Shown: positions 17,984-27,141, counted from the first letter of the stretch. The stretch is DNA of 64,000 nt from Ruegeria sp. THAF33 (GCF_009363615.1 NZ_CP045384.1:2292501-2356500); one strand, 5' to 3'. The notes: generated from the letters alone by a model not told the origin. Numbers and translations: made by a program.

Positions 17984-18006
17984 AACACAAACACCAGGAG
18001 GCGCTG

Positions 18007-19371
18007 TTGCAGACAATTCAGGAACCCGCCCGGCAGATACCTGTCATCCACCAGACCGATATTCTGGTCGTGGGCTCTGGCCCGGCCGGGTTGGCAGCAG
18101 CGCTGGCAGCGGCCCGCGCAGGCGCAGACGTGTCGCTAGTTGACCGGTTCGGCTGTATGGGCGGCAACATCACTGCCGTCGGCGTCGAAGGATTCGCCTG
18201 GTACCGGCACGAGCAAACCGTCGAGGCCGGCGGCATCGGGATGGAGTTCGAAACCCGCGCCAAAGAGATGGGCGCGGCGGTGCCCGAAAGCCAGTCGCTC
18301 AGCTATGAACTGGACAGCGAAGGGTTCAAGCTGGTGGCGGACAAGCTGGTCGAAGAGGCGGGTGTTCATCCGATGCTGCACCGGCAATTCGTCGCCCCGA
18401 TAATGGACGGCGACCGGATCACTGGCATCATCACCGAATCCAAGGCCGGGCGCGAGGCGATACTGGCCAAGGTGGTAATCGATGCCACCGGCGACGCCGA
18501 TGTGGCCCATCGCGCGGGGGCCCCGACGCATAAAACACCTAGGGAGGACATGATGGCGGCCTCTGTCATGTTCCATCTGGCCGGGGTGGACAAGCGCGCC
18601 TTTATGGAAGGCGTCAAAGCCGATCCGCAGACCTACAAGGACTGGGGCGGCGGCGGTGAGTGGAACATCGAAACCAGCGGCAAAGAGGACGACATGTTCT
18701 CGCCCTTCGTGCACAAGCCGTTCCAGCAGGCCATCGATCAGGGCCTGATCCCGCCGCATCTGAACACCATCGCGGGCACATGGGGTGCGATGCATGACAC
18801 GGGTGAGCTGACCTATATGAACCTCATCCATCTGGCTGAGGTCGATGGCACCGATCCCGACAGCCTGACAAAGGGTGAGATCGAAGGCCGACGCCAGTCG
18901 ATGCTGGCCATCGAAGCCCTGCGCCGCTTCATGCCCGGATGCGAAAACGCACGGCTTCGGAACTTCGGCATGACCATCGGCATCCGCGACACCCGCAAGA
19001 TCGACGCGGTATATAACATGACCGAAGACGACGCCCGCCATCAGGGCCGGTTTGAGGATACGATCGGCATCTACCCCGAATTCATCGACGGCTATGGCAT
19101 CCTGATCCTGCCGACCACGGGGCGGTATATGCAGGTCCCCTACCGCTCGATGCTGCCCAGGGGCGTCAAGGGCCTGCTGGTCGCTGGGCGGTCGCATGGT
19201 GCGGACCGGGTGGCCCATGCCGCCACGCGCAACATGGCCTGCTGCGCCGTCATGGGCCAGGGTGCGGGCATTGCGGCGGCCATGGCACTGAAAAGCAATC
19301 AGAGCCTGGACCAATTGAACCTGGCACTTGTTCACACGGAACTAGAGCGTCAGGGGGTCAGGATTCACTGA
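18007..19371 (+). CDS. FAD-dependent oxidoreductase (FAD_oxidored family)
   Basis: A 454-residue flavoprotein. The dinucleotide-binding loop VVGSGPAGLAAALAAARAG lies near the start, followed by a GCMGGN flavin-contact segment that is typical of the FAD_oxidored (PF12831) group. A second conserved region, VIDATGDADVAHRAGAP, lies in the middle, and LLVAGRSHGADRVAHAATR near the end is the FAD C-terminal motif. The start is chosen at TTG 18007 because AGGAGG (17996-18001) lies 5 bases upstream; a GTG at 17974 has no site. It is fused in translation to the oxygenase gene by a TGATG overlap. Substrate unknown. Confidence 0.85.
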   Translation: MQTIQEPARQIPVIHQTDILVVGSGPAGLAAALAAARAGADVSLVDRFGCMGGNITAVGVEGFAWYRHEQTVEAGGIGMEFETRAKEMGAAVPESQSLSYELDSEGFKLVADKLVEEAGVHPMLHRQFVAPIMDGDRITGIITESKAGREAILAKVVIDATGDADVAHRAGAPTHKTPREDMMAASVMFHLAGVDKRAFMEGVKADPQTYKDWGGGGEWNIETSGKEDDMFSPFVHKPFQQAIDQGLIPPHLNTIAGTWGAMHDTGELTYMNLIHLAEVDGTDPDSLTKGEIEGRRQSMLAIEALRRFMPGCENARLRNFGMTIGIRDTRKIDAVYNMTEDDARHQGRFEDTIGIYPEFIDGYGILILPTTGRYMQVPYRSMLPRGVKGLLVAGRSHGADRVAHAATRNMACCAVMGQGAGIAAAMALKSNQSLDQLNLALVHTELERQGVRIH

Positions 19372-20345
19372 TGGACAGGATTCCGACAATAGACATCTCG
19401 CCGCTGTCCGACCCTGGCAGCGCAGCCTTTGCCGCAACGGTACAAGGTATAATTGAGGCCTGCACAGGAATCGGGTTTCTGTCCATCACCGGGACAGGTG
19501 TGTCCCAGCAGACGGTGGATCAGGTCCGTCAGACCACACGAGAGATCTTTGCCATAAATGAATCCCGCAAATGGGATCAGGCCATCACGCGCGAGAATTA
19601 TCGCGGTTATATCCCGATGGGTTTTTTCACACCGAATGACGGATCCGGCAAAGCCGACAAATACGAGGGTTACAAGCTGCACCACGAGGTTGCCGCCACC
19701 GACCCCGTGCGCAGTGAATGTGCCCTGTACGGCCCAAATCTGTGGCCCGCCGAAGTTCCCCGCGCCAAAGAGGTCATCCTGGATTATTGGCGTCAATTGG
19801 ATCAGGTCACTGATGTGTTGTTGGGCGCATTGGAATCCGGCCTGAACTTGACCTCTGGCATTTTGCGCGACGCGTTCCGCAACCCGATGACCAATATGAC
19901 ATTGCTGCACTATCCCCCGCAGGCCGCGGAAGAAGCGGGCTATGGCATCCATCCGCACAAGGATACGGACGCACTGACCATCATCGCGCCCGATCCGGTG
20001 GGCGGGCTCGAGGTGCAGACCCGCAGCGGCAAGTGGATTTCACCGGACTGCCCACTCGGTGGTTTCGTGGTGAATATCGGCGACATGCTGGAACTTTGGT
20101 CAGGCGGGCGATTGAAATCCACGCCACATCGGGTGGTCAACCGGTCGGGCAAGGAACGGTATTCTTTCCCTTATTTCGCCGTACCCCGCCATGACGTCAT
20201 TGTTGAACCGTTGTTGCCCGCCCTGCCCGGTTTCGACCGCCCGGCGGTTCATTGTGGGCACTGGTCGGCAGAAATCTGGCGCACCAACTGGCCCGATGAA
20301 GCCGCAGACGAAGACACCCCTGAACTGGGGACGTTGCACGATTGA
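19371..20345 (+). CDS. 2-oxoglutarate/Fe(II)-dependent oxygenase, isopenicillin N synthase-like
   Basis: A 324-residue member of the isopenicillin N synthase/2OG-Fe(II) dioxygenase superfamily. The N-terminal DIOX_N domain begins IPTIDISPLSD. The iron triad is visible as H196-x-D198 (HPHKDTD) with H253 (STPHRVVN), and the 2-oxoglutarate carboxylate-binding R-x-S is RYS at 263-265. All are intact. It overlaps the stop of the FAD-oxidoreductase by one base, so the two likely act in one short pathway. The reaction is not predictable from sequence. Confidence 0.88.
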   Translation: MDRIPTIDISPLSDPGSAAFAATVQGIIEACTGIGFLSITGTGVSQQTVDQVRQTTREIFAINESRKWDQAITRENYRGYIPMGFFTPNDGSGKADKYEGYKLHHEVAATDPVRSECALYGPNLWPAEVPRAKEVILDYWRQLDQVTDVLLGALESGLNLTSGILRDAFRNPMTNMTLLHYPPQAAEEAGYGIHPHKDTDALTIIAPDPVGGLEVQTRSGKWISPDCPLGGFVVNIGDMLELWSGGRLKSTPHRVVNRSGKERYSFPYFAVPRHDVIVEPLLPALPGFDRPAVHCGHWSAEIWRTNWPDEAADEDTPELGTLHD

Positions 20346-20361
20346 AACGGGCAAAGCCCCT

Positions 20362-20390
20362 GCCCATGAAGCGCTTGCATCATGGGCTTT
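20362..20390 (+). terminator. Hairpin after the oxygenase gene
   Basis: GCCCATGA and TCATGGGC form an 8-bp stem with a 10-base loop, followed by TTT. It starts 17 bases after the stop codon, so it is a plausible weak terminator. Confidence 0.5.
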
Positions 20391-20434
20391 GATGCGCCAA
20401 GAACGCCTGCAAGGGCCTGAACAAGGGGATCACG

Positions 20435-21508
20435 ATGGCTTTGCCGGTAAAGGATCAGCTGAGATACTGGGGCGTCGCCGCTGCGGTTTTTGTTTTGATC
20501 CTCTGGGCCTTGGGGGATGTCCTGCTGCCCTTCGTCATAGGCGGAGCAATTGCGTATTTCCTTGATCCCGTTGCGGATCGGCTGGAGCGGTTGGGCCTGT
20601 CGCGCATCGCAGCCACAGCCATCATCACCGTCATCGGGATTTTGGGGTTTATATTGGCGATCCTGATGGTCGTGCCCGCCCTGATTACCCAATTGCTGGA
20701 TCTGATCGACGTTCTGCCTGACCTGTTCAAGCAATTGCGCGGGTTCATTGAAAAACAATTCCCGTCGCTGCTGGACCGGGAATCAAACACTCATCAGATG
20801 CTGGTGTCCTTCGGCGACATGCTGAAGTCCAAGACCGGGGATGTTCTGCAAACGGTTCTTGCCTCACTCGGGTCCGCGATAAACATTGTTGTCCTTCTGG
20901 TAATCGTGCCCGTCGTGGCTGTTTACCTGCTGCTGGACTGGGATCGCATGGTCGCTCGCATCGGAGAGCTCCTGCCGCGTGACCACGCCCCCACCATCAG
21001 GCGGCTGGCCGGTGAGATTGACGCCGTGCTGGCCTCTTTCGTGCGCGGGATGGGAACGGTCTGCCTGATCCTAGGTACCTACTATGCCGTCGCGCTGATG
21101 CTTGCCGGTCTGCAATTCGGCCTGATCGTGGGGTTCATCGCGGGGCTGGTCACGTTCATCCCCTATCTGGGCGCCCTGATCGGAGGCTCATTGGCCATCG
21201 GGCTGGCGCTGTTTCAGTTTTGGGGAGATTGGGCACATGTCGGACTGATCGCGGGGATCTTTGCCATCGGGCAGGTCACCGAGGGGAATTTCCTGACACC
21301 CAAACTGGTAGGCAGCTCTGTCGGGCTGCACCCGGTCTGGCTGCTGCTGGCGCTGTCGGTCTTTGGGGCTTTGTTCGGCTTTGTCGGCATGCTGATTGCC
21401 GTGCCCGTGGCCGCAGCATTGGGCGTGCTGGCCCGATTTGCCACATCGCTGTACCTGGACAGCCGACTTTATACCGGTCTTGAACGTCAGGATCAGGAAA
21501 CCGAGTAA
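20435..21508 (+). CDS. AI-2E family (PerM) membrane protein
   Basis: A 357-residue polytopic protein of the AI-2E/PerM family, with about eight transmembrane segments and a polar central region containing a conserved TGDVLQTVLASLGSA. The N-terminal FVIGGAIAYFLDPVADRLERLGLSR and the later FIPYLGALIGG are family landmarks. Despite the name, an autoinducer export role is proved for few members. Its end abuts hdaA with no gap, so the two form an operon; this order is common in alphaproteobacteria. Confidence 0.9.
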   Translation: MALPVKDQLRYWGVAAAVFVLILWALGDVLLPFVIGGAIAYFLDPVADRLERLGLSRIAATAIITVIGILGFILAILMVVPALITQLLDLIDVLPDLFKQLRGFIEKQFPSLLDRESNTHQMLVSFGDMLKSKTGDVLQTVLASLGSAINIVVLLVIVPVVAVYLLLDWDRMVARIGELLPRDHAPTIRRLAGEIDAVLASFVRGMGTVCLILGTYYAVALMLAGLQFGLIVGFIAGLVTFIPYLGALIGGSLAIGLALFQFWGDWAHVGLIAGIFAIGQVTEGNFLTPKLVGSSVGLHPVWLLLALSVFGALFGFVGMLIAVPVAAALGVLARFATSLYLDSRLYTGLERQDQETE

Positions 21509-22198
21509 ATGGCCCGACAACTCAGCTTTGATCTGCCCGCCAAAACTGCGCTCGGGCGAGAGGACTTTTTTGTGTCGCCTGCCAATGCCTTGGCCGTGGC
21601 GATGATCTCGGCCACATCCTGGCCGGGAAACAAGCTTGTTCTGACCGGCCCGGCCGGTGCGGGCAAAACCCATCTGGCGCATGTCTGGGCCGCGGAAACC
21701 GGCGGGCGCATCATTCAGGCCGCTGATTTGCGGTATGACGACGTGCCGGATCTGGCACGCAGGCCGATTGCCGTCGAAGACGTGCCCATGATCGCCGACG
21801 ATGCCGACCAGCAGAAAACGCTGTTTCACCTGCATAATCTGGTTCTGGCCGAGGGGAACGCCCTGCTGATGACTGGTCGGCTGGCCCCGAAGTTCTGGGA
21901 ATTGCCACTGGCCGACCTGCAAAGCCGGGTCGAAGGCGCCCATCACGTGGCGCTGGATCCGCCCGACGATGCGTTGCTGGGTGCGGTTCTGGCCAAACTG
22001 TTCGTAGATCGGCAGCTGAACCCCGGCCCCGAGGTAATCGCCTATCTGGTCAAACACATGGATCGTCGATTTGAAACTGCGGCCGACGTAGTGGAGCAAC
22101 TGGATCAATTGGCCCTTATGGAAAAGCGCGACATCACCCGTTCCCTGGCCGTGCGGGTTCTGAACATGAGCCCGGACGAGATCGAGTCGGGTGATTGA
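21509..22198 (+). CDS. hdaA: Regulatory inactivation of DnaA protein Hda/HdaA
   Basis: A 229-residue DnaA-like AAA+ protein without the DNA-binding domain. The extreme N-terminus MARQLSFDLP contains the beta-clamp-binding element QLSFD typical of Hda, and Walker A is GPAGAGKTH (47-55). Hda with the loaded clamp stimulates ATP hydrolysis by DnaA and so limits re-initiation. It follows the AI-2E gene with one base between stop and start and precedes ppx, where a 4-base ppx-side GTG overlap also exists. Confidence 0.92.
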   Translation: MARQLSFDLPAKTALGREDFFVSPANALAVAMISATSWPGNKLVLTGPAGAGKTHLAHVWAAETGGRIIQAADLRYDDVPDLARRPIAVEDVPMIADDADQQKTLFHLHNLVLAEGNALLMTGRLAPKFWELPLADLQSRVEGAHHVALDPPDDALLGAVLAKLFVDRQLNPGPEVIAYLVKHMDRRFETAADVVEQLDQLALMEKRDITRSLAVRVLNMSPDEIESGD

Positions 22199-22247
22199 CC
22201 CGCACCCGCCAATTTCGCATCCTCACACAGCATTATCTGGAAAACAC

Positions 22248-23792
22248 ATGGATCAGACCGCTGCAACCGACATCCCTGATTGGGGGCCTTTCGGAAAGCC
22301 ACTGTTCGACGAGCCTGGAACCCGGGCATTGTCGCGTGTCGGAGTTGTCGATGTCGGATCCAACTCGGTCCGGATGGTCATCTTTGACGGTGCGGCCCGA
22401 TCGCCGGCCTATTTCTACAATGAAAAGGTCATGTGTGAATTGGGCGCGGGCCTGTCCGAGACCGGGCGACTGAACCCGCGTGGGCGCGAACGGGCACTGG
22501 CGGCGCTGCGACGGTTTCAGAATCTGGCGGTTGATCTGGAATTGCCGGGCCTGCATGTCGTGGCCACGGCAGCGGTGCGCGAGGCCAAGGACGGGCCGGA
22601 TTTCTGCGATCAAGTCAAGGCAGAGACCGGGCTGCACGTGGAAGTCATCGACGGGGAAGAAGAAGCCCGTTTATCAGCTCAGGGAGTGCTGCTGGGATGG
22701 CCTGGAGCCTATGGCCTGATCTGCGACATCGGCGGGTCGTCGATGGAACTGGCCGAGATCGGAGACGGTCAGGTCGGCCGCCGCCTGACTTCGGCCCTCG
22801 GGCCGCTGAAACTGCGCGATATCAAGGGCGGACGGCGCGCACGCAAGGCCCATATCAAAAGCACGATGGAACAGCTGCGCGATCAAATGGGTCCGCAGCG
22901 GGATCGTCTGTTTCTGGTTGGCGGCAGCTGGCGGGCCTTTGCCCGGCTGGACATGCTGCGGCGGGGCTATCCGCTGAACGTGCTGCATGAATACCGGATG
23001 ACGACAAAACAGGTTCGTGAAACGATCAAGTTCATTGAAAAGAACGATCATGAAAAGCTGCGCAGCCAGGCCGGTGTATCCAGCTCGCGGATGTCGCTCA
23101 TCCCCTACGCGATGGATGTTCTGGCCCGGCTGATCCGAACGTTCAAACCGAAGGACATCGCCATATCCAGCTATGGGATCCGTGAGGGATTGCTGTATGA
23201 ACAAATGTCGCAGGAGTTGCGCGACCGGGACCCGCTGATCGAAGCCAGCCTTTTTTCCGAATCCAAGGATGCCCGCCTGCCCGGATTTGGCCGAAACCTC
23301 TATGATTTCGTGATGCCGCTGTTCAAATCAGCGCCCCCCAGCAGCGTTCGACTGATCAAGGCTGCGTGCCTGCTGCACGATGTCAGCTGGCGTGCTCATC
23401 CCGATTACCGGGCCGAAGTCTGTTTCGACAACGTCACCCGCGCCAATCTGGGCGGTTTGAAGCATTCCGAACGTGTCTTTATCGGGCTGGCCTTGCAGCA
23501 CCGGTATCGCAACAAACGCGAAGGCAACCGGTTTGCGCCCCTGTATGATCTGCTGGACGAAAAAGGCCAGAAAGACGCCGAGATTCTGGGCAAGGCCATG
23601 CGCTTTGGCGCGATGCTGTGGATGCACAATGACGCCAATATGGGGCGCCTGAAATTCTATCCCAAAAAGCGGGAGTTGGAGCTGTACCTGCCCGAAGCAG
23701 CAGCTCCTCTGTTCAGCGAAGTAGCCGAAGCGCGCCTGAATTCACTGGCGAACGCCCTGAAATCCGATACGCGCGTGATCATCAAGGGCTGA
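22248..23792 (+). CDS. ppx: Ppx/GppA phosphatase family exopolyphosphatase
   Basis: A 514-residue protein of the ASKHA-fold Ppx/GppA family, which degrades polyphosphate or pppGpp. VGVVDVGSNSVRMVIFDGAA (about 29-48) is phosphate-loop 1 and ICDIGGSSMELAEIGDG (about 158-174) is the second. The C-terminal part (from about 320) carries a helical HD-like domain with HDVSWRAHPDYRAE. Length suits the alphaproteobacterial Ppx. An in-frame GTG at 22191 overlaps hdaA, but no site precedes it, so ATG 22248 is used. No polyphosphate kinase gene is adjacent. Confidence 0.9.
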   Translation: MDQTAATDIPDWGPFGKPLFDEPGTRALSRVGVVDVGSNSVRMVIFDGAARSPAYFYNEKVMCELGAGLSETGRLNPRGRERALAALRRFQNLAVDLELPGLHVVATAAVREAKDGPDFCDQVKAETGLHVEVIDGEEEARLSAQGVLLGWPGAYGLICDIGGSSMELAEIGDGQVGRRLTSALGPLKLRDIKGGRRARKAHIKSTMEQLRDQMGPQRDRLFLVGGSWRAFARLDMLRRGYPLNVLHEYRMTTKQVRETIKFIEKNDHEKLRSQAGVSSSRMSLIPYAMDVLARLIRTFKPKDIAISSYGIREGLLYEQMSQELRDRDPLIEASLFSESKDARLPGFGRNLYDFVMPLFKSAPPSSVRLIKAACLLHDVSWRAHPDYRAEVCFDNVTRANLGGLKHSERVFIGLALQHRYRNKREGNRFAPLYDLLDEKGQKDAEILGKAMRFGAMLWMHNDANMGRLKFYPKKRELELYLPEAAAPLFSEVAEARLNSLANALKSDTRVIIKG

Positions 23793-23804
23793 CCCTCGAT
23801 CCGA

Positions 23805-24179
23805 TCAGATATCAGTTGCCCCTTCGGGCAATTCTTCACCTTCATTTTCAGGCTCTGGCGGATCCTCGGCCTGTTTCCTGCGGATGATGATATCGCCATT
23901 GGGCAAGATCTCGGGCGCTTCATAAGCGCTCCAATCCTTGATCTCGGCCCCCAGCTCGGCCAGTGCGGGGCCCATTTCCCGCAAGAACGACTGCATTGCC
24001 GGGCCAAACTCATCCGCAAGGCCCAGCAGCTCATCCAGCGCCGGTTCCATCTCCTTGCGCAGACCTTCGAAAAACAGCTCGGCCCCCTGCTCCATCAGGG
24101 ACTTGCTGTTGTCTTCCTGCGAAAGGGCGGGCGCGGCGATGCCGGCAGTGATCATGCTTATCAGCAAAACGTGTTTCAT
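23805..24179 (-). CDS. Small periplasmic conserved hypothetical protein
   Basis: A 124-residue exported protein with a signal peptide (MKHVLLISMITAGIAAPALSQ). The mature part is amphipathic helix rich in Leu, Glu and Gly (KSLMEQGAELFFEGLRKEME and then FLREMGPALAELGAEI), then a proline-rich acidic end. It is found as a conserved protein in Rhodobacterales. I see no catalytic motif; names such as AAA+ ATPase attached to homologues are not supported here, since no Walker motif exists. Confidence 0.75.
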   Translation of the reverse strand: MKHVLLISMITAGIAAPALSQEDNSKSLMEQGAELFFEGLRKEMEPALDELLGLADEFGPAMQSFLREMGPALAELGAEIKDWSAYEAPEILPNGDIIIRRKQAEDPPEPENEGEELPEGATDI

Positions 24180-24216
24180 ACCTAGAATATAGCGCCCCAG
24201 CCGCAGGCGTGAAAGG

Positions 24217-25218
24217 TCACAGGTCGATGTCCAGTGTGACCGGGAAATGATCCGACGCCGTCAGCAGCGCCTGTCGCAGGTCCGGTGCGGACCAACAGGC
24301 CGCGTCGCGAAACGGATGCCAAATGCGCCAGGCCGGGCGGTATGCACGCAGATCCTGGGTTATCATTATGTAATCCAGAAGAGCCTCGAGAAACCTGCCT
24401 TCTTCCGGGCGGGCAAAGCGCGCCGTGGAAGGTATCGATCCCGGCCGAAAACCATGAGCCGTCACCGCGTGCGGGTCGAACAACCCTGCCTCCAGCAAAA
24501 TCTCGACCGAAGAGCGGCCGAACAGATGCTCGAACTCATCCAGCCCGGGGCCGTCGTTCAGGTCTCCCAGCAGAATGACAGGTTCCTGGCTGGCAACGTG
24601 CATCTCGACCCGCCTGGCCAGCCAGACCGCCTGCGCCAGTTGCTTGCGGCGGTTGGCAATCGAGATCCGGATCGCCTCATCCCGCGACCCGGCCCCATGC
24701 GGAGCCTTGGATTTCAAATGAGCTCCGATCAGCCGGACGTCGTGGCCCGATTGCGTCGTCACCGCCAATTCCATCGGTGGTTTGGAAAACCGCACGACAT
24801 CCTCGGTCGCATCAATATCCAGATCGATTCTGAACGCACCTTCGAACCGGGGGGCCAATGGGTCGTCGATGTCACCCTTGGGATCATGGCGCACGGTGAG
24901 AATGGTCCTGTCGTAGAGTAGCGCCAGCTCTTGATGGGTGTCGTTGGCAAACCCCATCACCGCGTCAGAGATGCGCAGATCGAACGCCTCGGCAAAGGTT
25001 TGCAGGGCCCGCACCGTGTTCTGGCGTTTGCCGGTGTTCGGAGCCTCGACAATCAATACCGCATCCGCGTCAATCGCGGTCAGCACTTTTGCAATCGCCT
25101 CGACCTGCTGCGCCTTGGTGACATCATGCCGACCGGACCAGGTGTCATCGACGATCAGATTGTCGTTTTGATCAAAAAGATTGGCAAACCATTCGATATT
25201 GTAGGTCGCCAGCCGCAT
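24217..25218 (-). CDS. Endonuclease/exonuclease/phosphatase family protein
   Basis: A 333-residue member of the EEP superfamily. MRLATYNIEWFANLF has the conserved N-terminal Asn of the metal site, GDLNDGPGLDEFEHLF carries the G-D-x-N motif, and SDHFPVTLDI at the C-terminus has the catalytic S-D-H. A central FAEAFDLRISDAVMG and HQELALLYDR complete the fold. No signal peptide is evident, so it is probably cytoplasmic. The substrate could be DNA or a phosphoester. It is 4 bases downstream of the TerB-DnaJ gene, likely an operon. Confidence 0.88.
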   Translation of the reverse strand: MRLATYNIEWFANLFDQNDNLIVDDTWSGRHDVTKAQQVEAIAKVLTAIDADAVLIVEAPNTGKRQNTVRALQTFAEAFDLRISDAVMGFANDTHQELALLYDRTILTVRHDPKGDIDDPLAPRFEGAFRIDLDIDATEDVVRFSKPPMELAVTTQSGHDVRLIGAHLKSKAPHGAGSRDEAIRISIANRRKQLAQAVWLARRVEMHVASQEPVILLGDLNDGPGLDEFEHLFGRSSVEILLEAGLFDPHAVTAHGFRPGSIPSTARFARPEEGRFLEALLDYIMITQDLRAYRPAWRIWHPFRDAACWSAPDLRQALLTASDHFPVTLDIDL

Positions 25219-25222
25219 CCTG

Positions 25223-25903
25223 TCAGGCCCGCGCGCCGTTGATCTCATCCCAGGCGCGGTTGATGTCGATCATCTTTTTCTCGGCCAGTCGGATTGCCTC
25301 TTCCGGGACACCGCGCGCCATCATGGCGTCCGGATGCGTTTCGCGGACCAGTTTTCGCCAGACTTTGCGGATATCGGGCAAGGGCATGTCCTGCGGCACA
25401 CCCAGTACCGTGTAAGGATCTTTTGGCGCATCCGGCACGAATCGTGCCCGCAATGCTTTGAATTGAGCGTCGGTTTGCCCGAAGATCTTGCTCACTTCTT
25501 CCAGGAACGCGTTCTCATTGGGGTGGTAGAACCCATCGGCCATGGCGATGTGAAACAGCCCCTCCATCAGGTCGCAAAGCGTGGTGCTGTCTTCGGCGAA
25601 CATCCGGGCGATCTTGCGGGCATAATCCTGATACCCTGCCACATCCGTGCGCGCCATGTTGAAGACCCGCGCGGCATCTTCTTCGTCTTCGCGCGCGATC
25701 TGGAACACATCGCGGAAGGCAGTGACTTCATCTCGTGTCACCTGACCGTCTGCCTTGGCCATTTTGGCGCCCAGGGCAATCACCGCAATCGTGAACGCCA
25801 CCGATCGTTCCGGCGGTGTTCGCAGCTTTTCAAAAACTGCGGCCAGGCTTTCGCCTTGGGCCAGCGCGCTGAGCGCATCGGATATGCGGGTCCAGATCGA
25901 CAT
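25223..25903 (-). CDS. TerB-like plus J-domain protein
   Basis: A 226-residue protein with an N-terminal TerB-like domain (about 30-140, with ALGAKMAKADGQVTRDEV and IAMADGFYHPNENAFLEEV), then a short linker and a C-terminal J domain (about 162-226). The essential HPD tripeptide of the J domain is at residues 190-192 (ETHPDAMM). The layout is like DjlA without its membrane anchor. The J domain would stimulate DnaK-type ATPases, but the client is unknown. Followed closely by the EEP gene. Confidence 0.9.
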   Translation of the reverse strand: MSIWTRISDALSALAQGESLAAVFEKLRTPPERSVAFTIAVIALGAKMAKADGQVTRDEVTAFRDVFQIAREDEEDAARVFNMARTDVAGYQDYARKIARMFAEDSTTLCDLMEGLFHIAMADGFYHPNENAFLEEVSKIFGQTDAQFKALRARFVPDAPKDPYTVLGVPQDMPLPDIRKVWRKLVRETHPDAMMARGVPEEAIRLAEKKMIDINRAWDEINGARA

Positions 25904-25948
25904 GGGCGTACACTAGCGTCACAATTCGAGACTGTCAGGTGCGACAGA

Positions 25949-26437
25949 TCATTCAGGTAAAAGAATTTTCTGCATCAGCACAAGATCCAGCCATTGACCC
26001 CATTTGAACCCTACTTCGGGCATGCGACCAACCTGTGAAAAGCCCAGCGCTGTGTGAAACGCCACGGCGCCCGGATTGGCCGAGGAAATGCCTGCGACCA
26101 GCACATGCACCCCGTCGGTTCGTGCGGCCGCCTCAAGCGCTTGCATCAAAGCACGCCCAACGCCTTTTCCGCGCGCATCCGGTGACAGCTGGATCGAGTG
26201 TTCGCGCGTCTGCGCGTATCCGGGGCCCGCACGAAACGGGGCATAGGTGGCAAAACCAACAACTTGCCCATCATGTTCGGCGACCAGGAAGCCGGTGCCC
26301 CGCGCCGTAATATCCTCGGTGATTTGCGTCGTGCTGCGCTCATCGGTCGTGAAGGTGATCAAGGACTCGCGGATGATCGCATTGGTGATCCTGGCGATTG
26401 CGGGCGCATCCGCCGCCATGGCCGGGCGAATGATCAT
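25949..26437 (-). CDS. GNAT-family N-acetyltransferase (Pat/phosphinothricin type)
   Basis: A 162-residue acetyltransferase starting MIIRPAMAADAPAIARITNAII. The acetyl-CoA loop is SPDARGKGVGRALMQAL, followed by HVLVAGISSANPGAVAFHTALGFSQVG, a good match to phosphinothricin/methionine-sulfoximine N-acetyltransferases. The frame is open upstream, but the ATG at 26437 is preferred. It overlaps the VOC gene by 4 bases and is co-transcribed with it. The physiological acceptor is unknown. Confidence 0.87.
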   Translation of the reverse strand: MIIRPAMAADAPAIARITNAIIRESLITFTTDERSTTQITEDITARGTGFLVAEHDGQVVGFATYAPFRAGPGYAQTREHSIQLSPDARGKGVGRALMQALEAAARTDGVHVLVAGISSANPGAVAFHTALGFSQVGRMPEVGFKWGQWLDLVLMQKILLPE

Positions 26438-27036
26438 TCCAGCACCCGGACCCCATGAGGTGTCTCGAACTCCGCCCTGAGCGCGGCCGGGCCGGTGTCG
26501 AACACCACCAGATCCAATGCACCAAGATGTCTGGCCAGCGTCAACGCATCCGGGTGGTACACAACCAAACGCTGCAGCCGACAGCCGCTGTTTTGCAGCA
26601 TGTCGGCCGGGTGAAGGTCGCCCTGCCATTCGATAAGTGCGGGAAACAGATTGTCGAACGGCAAGCGCCCGGTTGGTGGAACCGCCATGCGCCACCGCAG
26701 CGCGCCCCGGGTCAGATCGATCGGTTGCCCGACACCATCGGGAAACAACGCAAGCGAGGCTTCGATATCCTCGACCCGGCAAATCCAGTTGGTCAGACGC
26801 GGGCTGCCCTCGAAGCGATCCAGATCGAACCACCGCGTTCTGCCAGGTGTTTGCGCCTGCGGGTCGATCGCAATCGCCTCCAGATAAAGCCCGTCCCTGA
26901 GGCCCAGCAACTTGTTGTATGTCCCGAACGTCTCGTGCTTGCCGCCGGGTTGCAGCGCAACGCCAAGCGCTTGTTCGATATGGGCAGATGCGTCTTCCAG
27001 CGTTTCACCCGCGACGGCCAGATGATCCAGTAACAT
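26434..27036 (-). CDS. VOC-superfamily protein (glyoxalase-like domain)
   Basis: A 200-residue protein starting MLLDHLAVAGETLEDASAHIEQ, a Glyoxalase_3/VOC pattern, with ALGVALQPGGKHETFGTYNKLL and GLYLEAIAIDPQA. A second VOC-like half follows (residues 110-200). It is located next to the mutase gene, but it is the larger two-half Glyoxalase_3 type and not an obvious methylmalonyl-CoA epimerase. Overlaps the GNAT gene by 4 bases. Confidence 0.82.
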   Translation of the reverse strand: MLLDHLAVAGETLEDASAHIEQALGVALQPGGKHETFGTYNKLLGLRDGLYLEAIAIDPQAQTPGRTRWFDLDRFEGSPRLTNWICRVEDIEASLALFPDGVGQPIDLTRGALRWRMAVPPTGRLPFDNLFPALIEWQGDLHPADMLQNSGCRLQRLVVYHPDALTLARHLGALDLVVFDTGPAALRAEFETPHGVRVLE

Positions 27037-27056
27037 GTGCCACCTCCTGCAAGTTT

Positions 27057-27084
27057 ACGGCCAGACCCTTGCGGATCTGGCCGT
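27057..27084 (-). terminator. Hairpin downstream of the mutase gene
   Basis: A perfect 9-bp stem, ACGGCCAGA with TCTGGCCGT, and a 10-base loop, 58 bases after the mutase stop. No T-run follows, so it may be a weak terminator or an mRNA 3' end stabiliser before the VOC gene. Confidence 0.55.
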
Positions 27085-27141
27085 ATGTTTCCGCCAAAGA
27101 GGCGCGATCACAAGATGTTTCGACGAAAAACCCGACCTTCC

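Noticed and set aside
23805..24179. AAA+ ATPase annotation of the small periplasmic protein
   Set aside because: No Walker A or B motif is present and a signal peptide is clear.
26434..27036. VOC protein as methylmalonyl-CoA epimerase
   Set aside because: It sits beside the mutase gene but has the two-half Glyoxalase_3 layout of about 200 residues, while the epimerase is shorter with a different motif set.
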